A stretch of DNA of 64,000 nucleotides from Haloarcula sp. CBA1127 (GCF_001485575.1 NZ_BCNB01000006.1:2046001-2110000), one strand, 5' to 3'; positions 43,904 through 53,320 are shown, counted from the stretch's first letter. Translations and numbers: made by a program. Notes: a model not told the origin generated them from the sequence alone.

Positions 43904-45961
43904 TCATGTGGTGTCAGGTTGGTTCACCATGGGTGACTCGTGGCACTCGACCACGAATCTGGCTCCGCCGCTCTCGCCCTCAGTGACAGAGATGTCCCAT
44001 CCATGGGCCTGCACGATGTCTTTAGCGATAGCGAGGCCGAATCCTGTTCCCTCTTCGTTTGTCGTATATCCCTGTTCGAACACGGCATCACGCTCCTCGC
44101 TGGGGATGCCCGTTCCGGTGTCTTCAACATAGAAGCTTACTCCGTCAGGTACGGACCCGATCTTGACGGTCAGATCGGTCGATTCATTGTGTTCGACACT
44201 GTTCCGGAACAGGTTTTCAAACAGGGTCCGAAGTCGATTACGGTCACCGTTGAGTTGGAGTGTCGTTTCGACGACAAGGGTCGCCCCGTCAGTCTCGACG
44301 CTCTGCCAGGCATCGTAGGAGATCAGCTCAAGGTCTACCTTGTCGGTCTCAGTCACCGTTTCACCTGAGCGAGCCAACGTGAGCGAGCCGTCGATGATAG
44401 ACTCCATACGCTCGAGTTGCTCCTGAATCGTCCCAACCGACGCGCTGTGATCGGCATCGACATCGCTCTCAAGTAGGCTCAGTCGTCCGCTCGCGACGTT
44501 CAGTGGATTCCGAAGGTCGTGCGCAACGATGCTCGCAAACTGGTCGAGCCGTTCGTTCTGTCGCTCCAGTTTTCGCTTCCGCTGTAGTTGCTCGGTCACA
44601 TCTCGGGAGTTGAGGACGATCCCCTCGACGAACGGATCGGCGAGCAGATTTGTTGCGTGCGCTTCGATGAAACGCCAGTTACCCGCTGCGTCGCGGAATC
44701 GTACGACGTACGTGCCGGAGTAGCCGTGATCGTCAACGTATTTGGCCAAATCCTCAACAACGCGCTGTCTGTCGTCGGGATGGATGTACTCGATGGCGTC
44801 CTCACCGACCAGCTCGGTCGGGTCGTATCCGAGTATCTTCTCGACCGGCTGGCTGACGTACGTGAAATCCCCGTCTTCGTCCAGAACCGTCACCATGTCC
44901 GAAGACCGCTCGATGAGGCGCTGGAAGCGCTCTTCCGCGATACGGCGCTCAGTCACGTCACGGTAGATGAGCAGCTGTCCGATCACTGAGCCGGTTTGGT
45001 CGGTGAGCGTTGTCCGGTTGATGTCAAAGTAGTGTGGTCCGCCGTCAGCCTCAATGACGACATCCGCGTCGGCATTGCCGTCGTCGTCCGGGAGAGAGTC
45101 GTAGGACGGCATGACTTCCGACGCAGACCGGCCAATCGCCGTCCCTTCGTCATCGAGGAGGTCTGTGCCAGTCTCGTTTACGTCGACAAGCCGCTCGTCT
45201 TTATCGACGACGAAGACGGGATCGGACATCTCCTCAACGAGCGTGTGCCTTGCGACGGGCATCAGGTCGAGGAGGTCAAAGCGAAAGAGCGCGATCGCGA
45301 AGACAATCCCCGTAAAGGTGAACGCGAACGCCGTCTGGTCGGCGGAACCCATCGGATCGCTACTGAAGACGAACACCACGCTCGCAATCAGCGGAATAAT
45401 GCCGCCAAGCAACATCAACGTCGCCTGTGTCCGGTACCGACCGCTTCGCTTGAGCCCAAAGAGCCCGACGATGACGTACGTCGTTCCTATCAGAGTGTAC
45501 TGGTACAGGAGATTGAACCAGAAGACGGGGCCGTTCTCGCGCACCGGGCTCGCGAGTGGCGGTCCCTGCACGAACCCGTCGAGGGTCCACAGCAGGTCGT
45601 GCGACTGTGCGGTCACGACAAACCCCAAAATGACAACCGGCGGAGCGAGCAGTAGCGCCCAGCGTCGGCGGGTCAGGAGTGATTCCCGGCCGCTGTACGT
45701 CAGCCCGAACCAGAACTGTGTTGGCCCGAGTCCGACCGCCCCGATGTATTTGATAACGAGACCGGTCCGGTACGTCGGCATTGTCGTGCTTGCCGACAGA
45801 ACGCCGTTGCCGAGCGAATAAAGTGCTACAGAGATCATTATCGCGGCGAGCGGCACTGCCCCGCGTACACTCCGACGACGAACGGCAATACCGGCAATTC
45901 CCAGGTTTATGCCGAATGCACTGAGGAGAATCCACGTCGGTATGCCTGGCGCTAATCCCAC
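43904..45961 (-). CDS. Sensor histidine kinase (7TM-PAS-PAS-HisKA-HATPase)
   Basis: 685 residues. The first about 220 are a seven-helix membrane domain of the type seen in halobacterial histidine kinases (LAPGIPTWILLSAFGINLGIAGI). Two PAS domains follow (DPVFVVDKDERLVDVNETG and SSDMVTVLDEDGDFTYVSQPV), then HisKA IVAHDLRNPLNVASGRLSLL (phospho-His) and an HATPase with N-box FENLFRNSVEH, G1 EDTGTGIPSE, G2 GTGFGLAI. It should phosphorylate an unknown response regulator; none is adjacent. Confidence 0.93.
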   Translation of the reverse strand: MGLAPGIPTWILLSAFGINLGIAGIAVRRRSVRGAVPLAAIMISVALYSLGNGVLSASTTMPTYRTGLVIKYIGAVGLGPTQFWFGLTYSGRESLLTRRRWALLLAPPVVILGFVVTAQSHDLLWTLDGFVQGPPLASPVRENGPVFWFNLLYQYTLIGTTYVIVGLFGLKRSGRYRTQATLMLLGGIIPLIASVVFVFSSDPMGSADQTAFAFTFTGIVFAIALFRFDLLDLMPVARHTLVEEMSDPVFVVDKDERLVDVNETGTDLLDDEGTAIGRSASEVMPSYDSLPDDDGNADADVVIEADGGPHYFDINRTTLTDQTGSVIGQLLIYRDVTERRIAEERFQRLIERSSDMVTVLDEDGDFTYVSQPVEKILGYDPTELVGEDAIEYIHPDDRQRVVEDLAKYVDDHGYSGTYVVRFRDAAGNWRFIEAHATNLLADPFVEGIVLNSRDVTEQLQRKRKLERQNERLDQFASIVAHDLRNPLNVASGRLSLLESDVDADHSASVGTIQEQLERMESIIDGSLTLARSGETVTETDKVDLELISYDAWQSVETDGATLVVETTLQLNGDRNRLRTLFENLFRNSVEHNESTDLTVKIGSVPDGVSFYVEDTGTGIPSEERDAVFEQGYTTNEEGTGFGLAIAKDIVQAHGWDISVTEGESGGARFVVECHESPMVNQPDTT

Positions 45962-46395
45962 ACATCAGAGTTGATTTAGGGTCGTTTTATAACTTCTCTC
46001 TGTCTATCAAAGCTGATAAGCCTGTTCGAGAACACACATATCATGTTCGAATTGGCCGCTTGTACTGTATTTCTCGGAAGATAAAAGAGAGTAGATCGAA
46101 AGTTGTATTTCAATTATTGATAATTTTTGGAAAAGGGTATCGGAAACAGATGGTAGTCTGTATTGGTTACCGGCGGCGGTGAGTGGGTACGCGATCCGAC
46201 CCCGATCATTGGCGGGACGCACTGCCGATTTCATGTCAGCGGGATTCTAGTCCAGGGGTAGTTTTCCGCGGATACGCTGTCCTGACGGATAGATGGGTGA
46301 GACAGTTGCCGTGTCGCGGATATCTTCGCCGTACAAGTAGCGAGGAAAGATCCCATAGCACCACCAACTGTCAACTAATGTGGTATATGTGTACT
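45962..46395. other. Intergenic, no gene supported
   Basis: About 434 bases upstream of the kinase, which is transcribed leftwards. A/T-rich stretches near 45985-46000 could be its promoter. No convincing frame. Confidence 0.35.
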
Positions 46396-46533
46396 ATGCC
46401 GACCCTCTTGCGGCGATCCCCGGAGCCGATTCAGACGACTGTGTTTCGTATCCTGCTTACGGGGGTACTCGGGATGTTTCGTTCGGTGGTCCTGGGCGTC
46501 GCAACGGTGCTGGTGCTTGGACTCTTCGTTTAA
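46396..46533 (+). CDS. Possible small TM peptide
   Basis: 45 residues from ATG 46396, ending in a TM-like segment (L-G-M-F-R-S-V-V-L-G-V-A-T-V-L-V-L-G-L-F-V). Basic N-terminus. It overlaps the last four bases of the gene on the other strand. No promoter at a good distance, so I rate it low; it may be a remnant. Confidence 0.3.
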   Translation: MPTLLRRSPEPIQTTVFRILLTGVLGMFRSVVLGVATVLVLGLFV

Positions 46534-46856
46534 AACTGATAGCGCCGGTCGTCCTTGTCCTGTTGCTGGGGGAAGTCATTCCCGGTCATCTGGTCGAAGG
46601 TCATCCCCGAAAGGTACTCATCGTACGTACAGTCGTAACTCGACCGGAGGTGGAAATCCAGCGTCCCGCGGTCGACGGTCGACTGAAACAGCATATGGAC
46701 CGCGCGCCTGACGAGTTCGTCCGGGTCGTCCGGGTCGAGTGCGACTGACAGCATCGCGAGTTCGTTGCGCGTCTCGCGGTCGATGGACAGCTCGAACTCG
46801 TCATCGAAGTCGCCGTACGCCGCTTCGATATCCTCCTGTAGATCGTCGAGGCTCAT
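46530..46856 (-). CDS. Acidic haloarchaeal hypothetical protein
   Basis: 108 residues from ATG 46856 (earlier in-frame start at 46922 not used). Begins MSLDDLQEDIEAAYGDFDDEFELSID and is helical; no Cys pairs or known motif. The order S-L-D-D-L-Q-E-D-I, RNELAMLSVALDPDDPDELV, HMLFQSTVDRGTLDFHL looks like a regulated cytoplasmic protein. Divergent from the histidine kinase that starts at 47015. Unknown function. Confidence 0.7.
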   Translation of the reverse strand: MSLDDLQEDIEAAYGDFDDEFELSIDRETRNELAMLSVALDPDDPDELVRRAVHMLFQSTVDRGTLDFHLRSSYDCTYDEYLSGMTFDQMTGNDFPQQQDKDDRRYQF

Positions 46857-47014
46857 ACGAAAGGGGACGGTGAGCGCGAGGAAACCCCTTACGACTCGTC
46901 TGGGACTGCTCCCTCGGAACACAGATGTCTACAATTATAACATATGACAAATTATATCATGGGCTGAACATAACGATGGGTAGCGGTCGACTACCGAAGG
47001 ATTCAGATTAGATA

Positions 47015-48871
47015 ATGACAGGAGGTGGGGACGAGACAGCAGCGTCCAGTCAATCCGATGGGCTGCTAGAGCGGCTTCATGCAGTCGTCCTGAACAGGAG
47101 CTACACGGCGAAGTTCGCTGTCGCCCTGGCAGTAATCGTCGTCGTACTCGCAGCCGTCGGCTTCGGCAGCTACCTGCAGATACAGGACCGGGTCGTCAGC
47201 GACGCGGCGACGGACCTCGAAACGTCGGCCACGCATCGCGCCGACAGTATCGAGCAGTGGCGGACGACCACCGAGACGGAGACTATTGCGATCGCAGCCG
47301 CAGGGGTGTACGATACTGGAACGCCCGCAGATATTAGACAGTACCTCACCACAGCGGCCACGGCAGAGTCGTCACAGATTCGTTCGCTCCACTACGTCTC
47401 CACAGTCGACGACTCTCAGATGGTTGTCGCCAGCACTGAGACGAGCACAGAAGGCCGGTCACCGTGGGCGGTCGGACCCGCGTGGGAGTCCCCCGTGATG
47501 GCGACGATGAACGGCACCACCGGTTCTGGCACAGTGGTGCATTCGACAGCATACGCGGACGGTGACAACCACTCAATGGCGTTCGTGACTCCCGTCTCCG
47601 ATGGCGATGGAGCGCTGGTGCTCGTTGCCCGGGTCCCGGCCGAGCAGTTTCAGGACGGGCGCGACGGGTTCGAGACGCAACTGCTCACCGGGGACGGGGA
47701 CCCGCTTATCGGCGGCCAGGGCGGTTCCGCGCCCATCAGTCAGGACGGCCTCCGGGCCGCAACAGCGGGCCGGACGACGACTATCGAAACGGGGGCCCAT
47801 GTCGCAACGTACACGCCCGTCAACGGTACGTCGTGGGTGGTCACGACGAGCGCCGAGCGCGAGTCGCTGTACGGAACGAGTCGGCTCGTCCGCTGGGGAT
47901 TCCTCGCTGTCATCGGGACGACAGTCGTCTCGCTGGGCATCGCGGGATACCTCTTCGGACGGCATACGGTTCGGCCCTTGAGACAGCTTCGTAACCGGAC
48001 ACAGGCCATGGAACAGGGTGATCTCGGCGTTGATATCTCGACGACTCGGCAGGACGAGATCGGGCGGCTGTACGACGCCTTCGGAAATATGCGGGACACG
48101 CTCCGGAGACAGATACAGCAGGCGCAGGCGGCCCGGAAAGAGGCTGAGCGGTCGAGCGATGAACTCGAACGTCAGAACGAGCGGCTGGACGAATTCGCGT
48201 CGACGCTGAGCCACGACCTCCGAAATCCGCTCACGGTCGCCCGGGGGCACGTCGAACTGCTTGCGACGCGGCTGTCGGACCCGGAGACGGATTCGGCTGA
48301 CCTCCAGTCCCACATCGAGAAACTTGAGGACGCACACGACCGCATTGAGTCGATAATCGACGACGTGTTGACGCTGACGAGAAAGGGCGCAAGCGTCGAG
48401 GAGACGGCTCCGGTTCCGCTGGAGGCTGTCGTTACTGATGCGTGGGACAACATCGACAACAAAAGCGCCAGCATCGAAGTCGCGGGCAGTCGAACCATCG
48501 ACGCCGACCGGACGCGGCTCTTGCGAGCCCTCGAGAACCTGTTTCGCAACGCCCTCGACCACGTCGGCCCAGAGGTGACCGTCACGGTCGGGCTGACGGA
48601 ACACGGCTTCTACGTGGCCGACGACGGGCCGGGGATTCCGAGCGACGCGGTCGACGATATCTTCGAGTACGGTCACACGACGAGCGCGGACGGAACCGGG
48701 CTCGGCCTCTCTATCGTCAAGACCATCGCGGAGGCCCATGGCTGGCGGTTGTACATCGATACGACCTACCCCGACGGCGCGATGTTCGTGTTTGCGGACG
48801 TGTTCAGCGAGGACGAGCCGGACTGGTACGGGACCGAGTTCGAGTGGGGACGGTCCGAAGTCGACGACTGA
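47015..48871 (+). CDS. Sensor histidine kinase (extracellular Cache-like, HAMP, HisKA, HATPase)
   Basis: 618 residues. TM1 about 27-53, an extracytoplasmic domain (about 54-290, dCache-like, with A-D-S-I-E-Q-W-R-T-T and G-W-x-V-T-T-S-A-E-R-x-S-L), TM2 about 292-312, HAMP, a coiled coil (KEAERSSDELERQNERL), HisKA L-S-H-D-L-R-N-P-L-T-V-A-R, and HATPase with N-box L-E-N-L-F-R-N-A-L-D-H and ADDGPGIPSD, GTGLGLSI. It senses an outside signal. The gene before is divergent; no adjacent response regulator. Confidence 0.93.
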   Translation: MTGGGDETAASSQSDGLLERLHAVVLNRSYTAKFAVALAVIVVVLAAVGFGSYLQIQDRVVSDAATDLETSATHRADSIEQWRTTTETETIAIAAAGVYDTGTPADIRQYLTTAATAESSQIRSLHYVSTVDDSQMVVASTETSTEGRSPWAVGPAWESPVMATMNGTTGSGTVVHSTAYADGDNHSMAFVTPVSDGDGALVLVARVPAEQFQDGRDGFETQLLTGDGDPLIGGQGGSAPISQDGLRAATAGRTTTIETGAHVATYTPVNGTSWVVTTSAERESLYGTSRLVRWGFLAVIGTTVVSLGIAGYLFGRHTVRPLRQLRNRTQAMEQGDLGVDISTTRQDEIGRLYDAFGNMRDTLRRQIQQAQAARKEAERSSDELERQNERLDEFASTLSHDLRNPLTVARGHVELLATRLSDPETDSADLQSHIEKLEDAHDRIESIIDDVLTLTRKGASVEETAPVPLEAVVTDAWDNIDNKSASIEVAGSRTIDADRTRLLRALENLFRNALDHVGPEVTVTVGLTEHGFYVADDGPGIPSDAVDDIFEYGHTTSADGTGLGLSIVKTIAEAHGWRLYIDTTYPDGAMFVFADVFSEDEPDWYGTEFEWGRSEVDD

Positions 48872-48918
48872 GCGGCAACGACCGCCACGCACAAATCAGG
48901 ACGGGGCTAAGCGAGGGT

Positions 48919-49854
48919 ATGACCGACCAGTCGACAGCGACGGACCGCCCGGAAGGCGTGCCCGCGGACCCGTCGGCTGTCCAGGACGCGCTCGTGGAGT
49001 GGTACGAGGCGGACCACCGCTCGTACCCGTGGCGGGAGACGACCGACCCCTACGAGATTCTCGTTTCCGAGGTGATGAGCCAGCAGACCCAACTGGACAG
49101 GGTCGTCGACGCCTGGGAGGATTTTCTGGACCGCTGGCCGACCGCGGCGGCGCTGGCCGAGGCCGACCGCTCGGACGTGGTCGGCTTCTGGACCAGTCAC
49201 TCGCTGGGATACAACAACCGAGCGAAGTACCTCCACGAGGCGGCCGGTCAGGTGGTCGATGACTACGACGGCGAGTGGCCCCGCGACCCGGACGGTCTCA
49301 GCGACCTGATGGGCGTCGGTCCCTACACCGCCAACGCCGTCGCCTCCTTCGCGTTCAACAACGGGAACGCCGTCGTCGATACGAACGTCAAGCGTGTCCT
49401 GTATCGCGCCTTCGACGTGCCAGACGACGATTCGGCGTTCGAAGCGGCAGCGAGCACGCTCATGCCAGACGGACAGTCGCGGGTCTGGAACAACGCCATC
49501 ATGGAACTGGGTGGTGTCGCCTGCGAGAAAACGCCGGATTGTGACGGCGCGCAGTGCCCCTGGCGCGAGTGGTGTTCGGCCTACGAGACGGGCGATTTCA
49601 CCGCACCGGATGTCCCGACCCAGCCCGAGTTCGAGGGAAGCCGCCGACAGATGCGCGGCCGCGTCATTTCAGCACTCAAGGAGTACGACGACCTGCGACT
49701 GGACAAACTCGGCCCGCGTGTGCGCGTCGACTACGCACCTGAGGGGGAGTACGGCCGGGAGTGGCTCCGCGGCCTGCTGGACGACCTTGCGGACGACGGC
49801 TTGGTTGATGTCGAGGGTAGCGATGGCGAGACGGTCGCGCGCCTCCAGCGCTGA
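48919..49854 (+). CDS. mutY: A/G-specific adenine glycosylase (MutY)
   Basis: 311 residues from ATG 48919. HhH-GPD motif LMGVGPYTANAVASFAF with catalytic Asp154 (VVDTNVKRVL), catalytic Glu51 in S-E-V-M-S-Q-Q-T-Q, and SHSLGYNNRAKYLH. Four Cys at 202, 208, 213, 219 should bind the [4Fe-4S] cluster, spacing x5, x4, x5 instead of the usual x6, x2, x5. It removes A opposite 8-oxoG. The C-terminal region is a short winged-helix-like piece instead of the Nudix-like 8-oxoG domain. 47 bases after the kinase gene. Confidence 0.92.
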   Translation: MTDQSTATDRPEGVPADPSAVQDALVEWYEADHRSYPWRETTDPYEILVSEVMSQQTQLDRVVDAWEDFLDRWPTAAALAEADRSDVVGFWTSHSLGYNNRAKYLHEAAGQVVDDYDGEWPRDPDGLSDLMGVGPYTANAVASFAFNNGNAVVDTNVKRVLYRAFDVPDDDSAFEAAASTLMPDGQSRVWNNAIMELGGVACEKTPDCDGAQCPWREWCSAYETGDFTAPDVPTQPEFEGSRRQMRGRVISALKEYDDLRLDKLGPRVRVDYAPEGEYGREWLRGLLDDLADDGLVDVEGSDGETVARLQR

Positions 49855-49901
49855 CCGCCAGTGGCATACACCCTTGAACCCATGCGGTCAATACGTCCAC
49901 A

Positions 49902-50909
49902 ATGGCTGGCTTGCTGGGTTCGGTCGCTCTTATTGTCGTCGCAACTGCTGTCATCTGGAAAGGGAGTGCCTACTTCGAGCGGGCCGCGGAACGGCTGAGC
50001 AAGTACTACGGGTTACCAGTGGCGGTCCACGGCGCAATCGTCGTCGCCGTCGGGTCAAGCTTTCCTGAGATTAGCTCGGTCGTTATCAGCACCGTCGTCC
50101 ACGACGAGTTCTCGCTGGGCGTCGGTGCCATCGTCGGGAGCGCGATATTCAATCTCCTGGTGATCCCGGCCCTCGCGGCGCTCGCAAGCGAGGAACTCCG
50201 GTCGACGCGTGACATCGTCCACAAAGACGCCCAGTTCTACGTCATCAGCGTCCTCATCCTCTTTATCGTGTTCGCGCTCGGGGCGACGTACGTTCCGGGC
50301 GGCACCAACCGGGCGGCTATCCTGACCCCGACGCTCGTCGCCGTTCCGCTCATGGCCTACGGTGTCTACGTCTTCTTGCACCAGCAGGACGCCAGCGAGC
50401 ATGTCGCAGACGAAACCCACAGTGTCCGTCCGGGACGAGAGTGGGGGATGCTGGGGGTCGGACTCGTCGTCATCACGGTCGGCGTCGAGGGAATGGTTCA
50501 GGGCGCGCTCTCTCTCGGTGTCATCTTCGATACACCGACGTTTCTCTGGGGGCTGACAGTCATCGCCGCCGGCACGAGCCTTCCCGATGCCTTCGTCAGC
50601 GTCCGCGCGGCGAAAAACGACGACAGCGTCACGAGCCTGACGAACGTCCTGGGAAGCAACACGTTCAATCTGCTGGTAGCGATTCCCGTCGGCGTCCTCT
50701 TGGCGGGGCGGGCGACAATCGACTTCCTCGTGGCGATCCCGACGATGGGGTTTCTGGGGTTCGCGACGCTGGTGTTCATCGTGTTCATTCGGACGGACCT
50801 CGAACTTTCGGACCGCGAGGCGTACACGCTGCTTGGTCTGTACGTGGTGTTCGTCTGCTGGATGGCCCTCGAATCAGTCGGGCTCGTCGAGACGGTCAGT
50901 GGCATCTGA
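49902..50909 (+). CDS. Ca2+/Na+ antiporter, CaCA superfamily (YrbG-like)
   Basis: 335 residues with ten or eleven TM helices and the two inverted alpha-repeats: AVGSSFPEISSVVIST (about 48-63) and AAGTSLPDAFVSVRAAKN (about 222-240), each with the conserved acidic/Pro residues. It exchanges Na+ or H+ for Ca2+ or other cations at the cytoplasmic membrane. 47 bases after MutY on the same strand. Confidence 0.94.
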   Translation: MAGLLGSVALIVVATAVIWKGSAYFERAAERLSKYYGLPVAVHGAIVVAVGSSFPEISSVVISTVVHDEFSLGVGAIVGSAIFNLLVIPALAALASEELRSTRDIVHKDAQFYVISVLILFIVFALGATYVPGGTNRAAILTPTLVAVPLMAYGVYVFLHQQDASEHVADETHSVRPGREWGMLGVGLVVITVGVEGMVQGALSLGVIFDTPTFLWGLTVIAAGTSLPDAFVSVRAAKNDDSVTSLTNVLGSNTFNLLVAIPVGVLLAGRATIDFLVAIPTMGFLGFATLVFIVFIRTDLELSDREAYTLLGLYVVFVCWMALESVGLVETVSGI

Positions 50910-51014
50910 GGCGGGACCACAGTGCTATCACTGGCGGGGTGACAGTACAACTCTCGGACAGCGGGAGTGATACCGACGGGTCGTCGGGACAAGCTATCCA
51001 GCGTCCCGCTCGCG

Positions 51015-51554
51015 CTACTCGTTGTCTTCTTCGGGCGATATCTCGCGGGAGTAGACAGCCTCGTCGTGGGGCTCGCCGCCGATAGTGAGCATCCGAGTGT
51101 TGGTCTGTTCGAAGCCGAGGTTCTCGAAGAACTCCCGGCTTCGGGCGTTCGAGGCCAGGTCGAGCGCCCGGAACTGCTCGACGCCGTGCTCCAGAAAGAT
51201 ATCTTCGAGCCGGTCGTATAGCGCCGTCCCGACACCCTCGCCGTGGTGTTCCGGATGGACGTACAGCCGCAGCATCGTCCCCATCGTATGCATGGTGATG
51301 CCCTGAGTGAAGCCGATAATTTCGCCGTCCTGTTCGGCGACCAGCAGTGTCGCCTCAATGTCGTCGAGGTCGTTGGCGGGGACGCCGCCGGCCCACCCGT
51401 GGAGCGCGCTCCCCAGCGGGTCGGCGTACCAGTCGGATATCGTCTCGTCGATGACCTCGGAGTCCAGTGAGTCGTAGGCGTTGTGCCACGCTGCCCGTGC
51501 GACCCGGCGGATGCCGTCGGCGTCGGCGTCGAAGGCCCGGCGGATGGTCGTCAT
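51015..51554 (-). CDS. GNAT N-acetyltransferase
   Basis: 179 residues. Acetyl-CoA site R-L-Y-V-H-P-E-H-H-G-E-G-V-G-T-A-L-Y-D, N-terminus T-T-I-R-R-A-F-D-A-D-A-D-G-I-R-R-V-A-R. Family of protein or small-molecule acetyltransferases; substrate unknown. Convergent with the antiporter, 105 bases apart. Confidence 0.9.
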   Translation of the reverse strand: MTTIRRAFDADADGIRRVARAAWHNAYDSLDSEVIDETISDWYADPLGSALHGWAGGVPANDLDDIEATLLVAEQDGEIIGFTQGITMHTMGTMLRLYVHPEHHGEGVGTALYDRLEDIFLEHGVEQFRALDLASNARSREFFENLGFEQTNTRMLTIGGEPHDEAVYSREISPEEDNE

Positions 51555-51770
51555 GCGTGTCCCGACGACGGACAGACAGATTGGTGCGAGCGGGTGCCAC
51601 AGTAGGTGGACTGACGTGATAGGGGGCGCAGTACCCGATGCTCGGACAGAGGCTGAGGCGTGTCGCGTACCATAGATGCTGTGTCTATCGGTTCGTTTGT
51701 GCTATCATGGCTAATATCCTCCCCTGCTGTGTGTGAACTGTTCTCATAATCTATCATGGTTTATCATTAG

Positions 51771-51777
51771 GTTTATG
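51771..51777 (+). promoter_or_regulatory. Likely TATA box of the glutamate mutase S gene
   Basis: GTTTATG about 30 bases before ATG 51804; the preceding GGTTTATCATTAG is a second candidate. Short leader expected. Confidence 0.35.
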
Positions 51778-51803
51778 TGGGTGACACCCATTGATGCTCT
51801 TGT

Positions 51804-52250
51804 ATGAGGACAGTCATCCTCGGTGTCATCGGCTCCGACGCGCACGTCGTTGGGATTACCATTCTGGAACGAGCGTTCGAAGCGGCGGGATTCAACGTAG
51901 TCAACCTCGGTGTCCAGTCGTCCCAGTCGGAGTTCATCGACGCCGCGGATGAACACGACGCCGAGGCGATACTCGTTTCGTCGCTGTACGGCCACGCCGA
52001 GCAGGACTGCCAGGGGTTCCAGCAAGAGATCAACGAGGCTGGGCTGGACGTGACGACCTACATCGGCGGCAACCTCGCTGTCGGCCAGGACTCCTTCGAG
52101 GAGACACGCGAGACGTTCAAAGCGCTCGGCTTCGACCGGGTCTTCGATTCGGAGACCGACCCGGAGGAAGCCATCGAGGCGCTGAAAGCCGATCTCGGCC
52201 ACCGCTCCCGCGAGGAAGCGTCGTCCGAGAAGGTTCAGCTCGGCTCCTGA
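51804..52250 (+). CDS. mamA: Glutamate mutase (methylaspartate mutase) B12-binding subunit S
   Basis: 148 residues. Cobalamin-binding signature: S-D-A-H-V-V-G (D-x-H-x-x-G), VSSLYGHAEQDC (S-x-L) and Y-I-G-G-N-L-A-V-G (G-G). This is the small subunit of glutamate mutase, making methylaspartate from glutamate, a step of the haloarchaeal methylaspartate cycle. The catalytic E subunit (mamB) is not next to it here. Gene symbol follows the haloarchaeal usage, moderate confidence. Confidence 0.9.
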   Translation: MRTVILGVIGSDAHVVGITILERAFEAAGFNVVNLGVQSSQSEFIDAADEHDAEAILVSSLYGHAEQDCQGFQQEINEAGLDVTTYIGGNLAVGQDSFEETRETFKALGFDRVFDSETDPEEAIEALKADLGHRSREEASSEKVQLGS

Positions 52251-52377
52251 GCCACGGACTCCTTTTCTTGCCGCTAGCGCCAGCGAGTCACGCGTAATCG
52301 GGGATACTCTCAGCCACTGCCGCCGTCGACCACGCACAGCCCGGGGTGCTTTACGACCAGGGCGCGTATGATATTTA

Positions 52378-52548
52378 ATGTCACACATGACAGCTGAGCT
52401 GAGTGACGGCACCGAAATCAAGAACATTCACGACGTGGTCGAAGGATCGAACGGCGTTCATCTAAAAAAGGAAGTCGGCGGTGGCGGACTGGAACGCGTC
52501 GCATACATCCCGTATCCGAACCTCCTCTACGTGTACCACGACAACTGA
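52378..52548 (+). CDS. Small conserved-looking protein, 56 residues
   Basis: From ATG 52378: MSHMTAELSDGTEIKNIHD, then G-V-H-L-K-K-E-V-G-G-G-G and AYIPYPNLLYVYHDN; ATG 52387 is an alternative start. It reads like a compact beta-barrel (Sm- or SH3-like) segment; that is impression only. It lies 127 bases after the glutamate mutase subunit on the same strand and before the FMN reductase. Confidence 0.7.
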   Translation: MSHMTAELSDGTEIKNIHDVVEGSNGVHLKKEVGGGGLERVAYIPYPNLLYVYHDN

Positions 52549-52656
52549 TGTCGGCCAGAGCGACCTCCATGGCCTGACAAACCGGCAGCGGGAAAGGGAC
52601 TAGCGGCGCGCCTCGTCTCCCCCATCGATATACCGGCCCCACTCCATAGAGCCGCT

Positions 52657-53235
52657 ATGTCCGAACCACACGTCGTCGGTGTCGTCGGCAGTCTCAGAGA
52701 GGAGAGCTACACCCGGGTCGGTATCGAGCGCGCGCTCGCCGCTGCCAAGGAGTTAGGTGCGACGACGGAACTGCTGGACCTTCAGGAGTTCGACCTACCG
52801 GTGTTTGATGCCGATCACCGCGAGGTCGGCGACGCCGTCAAGTTCGCTGACAGCATCCACGCGGCTGATTCGATTTTGCTGGGGACGCCGGTGTATCATG
52901 GGTCCTATTCCGGTGTGCTGAAGAACGCACTCGACTACTGTGGCTTCGACGAGTTCGAACACAAGACGGTCGGGTTGCTAGCGGTCGCCGGCGGGGGCTT
53001 TCCCATCACCGCGCTCGAACACCTTCGCTCGGTCTGTCGGGCACTGAACTGCTGGGTCATCCCGCATCAGGCCGCGGTGCCGAACGCGGGCAACTACGTC
53101 GCAGACGGCCGGATAACCGACGCTGACATCGAAGACCGCGTGACGACGCTCGGCGAGGAAGCGGTCCAGTACGCGAACATCGAGCCGGACCCAGCGTGTT
53201 TCGAGAGTGGGGAGAACGTCGGAGCGGACGATTAG
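52657..53235 (+). CDS. NAD(P)H-dependent FMN reductase
   Basis: 192 residues. Flavodoxin-like fold: N-terminal HVVGVVGSLREESYTR (FMN phosphate loop), then LGTPVYHGSYSGVLKNALDY and VAGGGFPITALEHLRSV, the family motifs of FMN reductases/azoreductases. It reduces flavin or quinone-like compounds with NAD(P)H. 108 bases after the small gene. Confidence 0.92.
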   Translation: MSEPHVVGVVGSLREESYTRVGIERALAAAKELGATTELLDLQEFDLPVFDADHREVGDAVKFADSIHAADSILLGTPVYHGSYSGVLKNALDYCGFDEFEHKTVGLLAVAGGGFPITALEHLRSVCRALNCWVIPHQAAVPNAGNYVADGRITDADIEDRVTTLGEEAVQYANIEPDPACFESGENVGADD

Positions 53236-53320
53236 CCGCGAGGACCGCCGTGGGTGTCCGAGCCGTGAGCGTCCGGTTCGAAGGAGCAGACGAGTACCCG
53301 CGAGGACCGCTGTGCGTGTC
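53236..53320. repeat. Imperfect direct repeat, 61-bp offset
   Basis: CCGCGAGGACCGCCGTGGGT at 53236 onward and CCCGCGAGGACCGCTGTGCG at 53297 onward, each followed by GTGTC or a near variant. Located in the 150-bp gap after the FMN reductase. Only two copies; no array. Confidence 0.5.

Noticed and set aside
47573..48892. 439-codon minus-strand frame opposite the histidine kinase
   Set aside because: The plus strand has an intact HK with all boxes; the mirror frame has no domain.
50498..51358. 286-codon minus-strand frame overlapping the antiporter and GNAT genes
   Set aside because: Ser/Arg/Thr-rich composition typical of wrong-frame translation.
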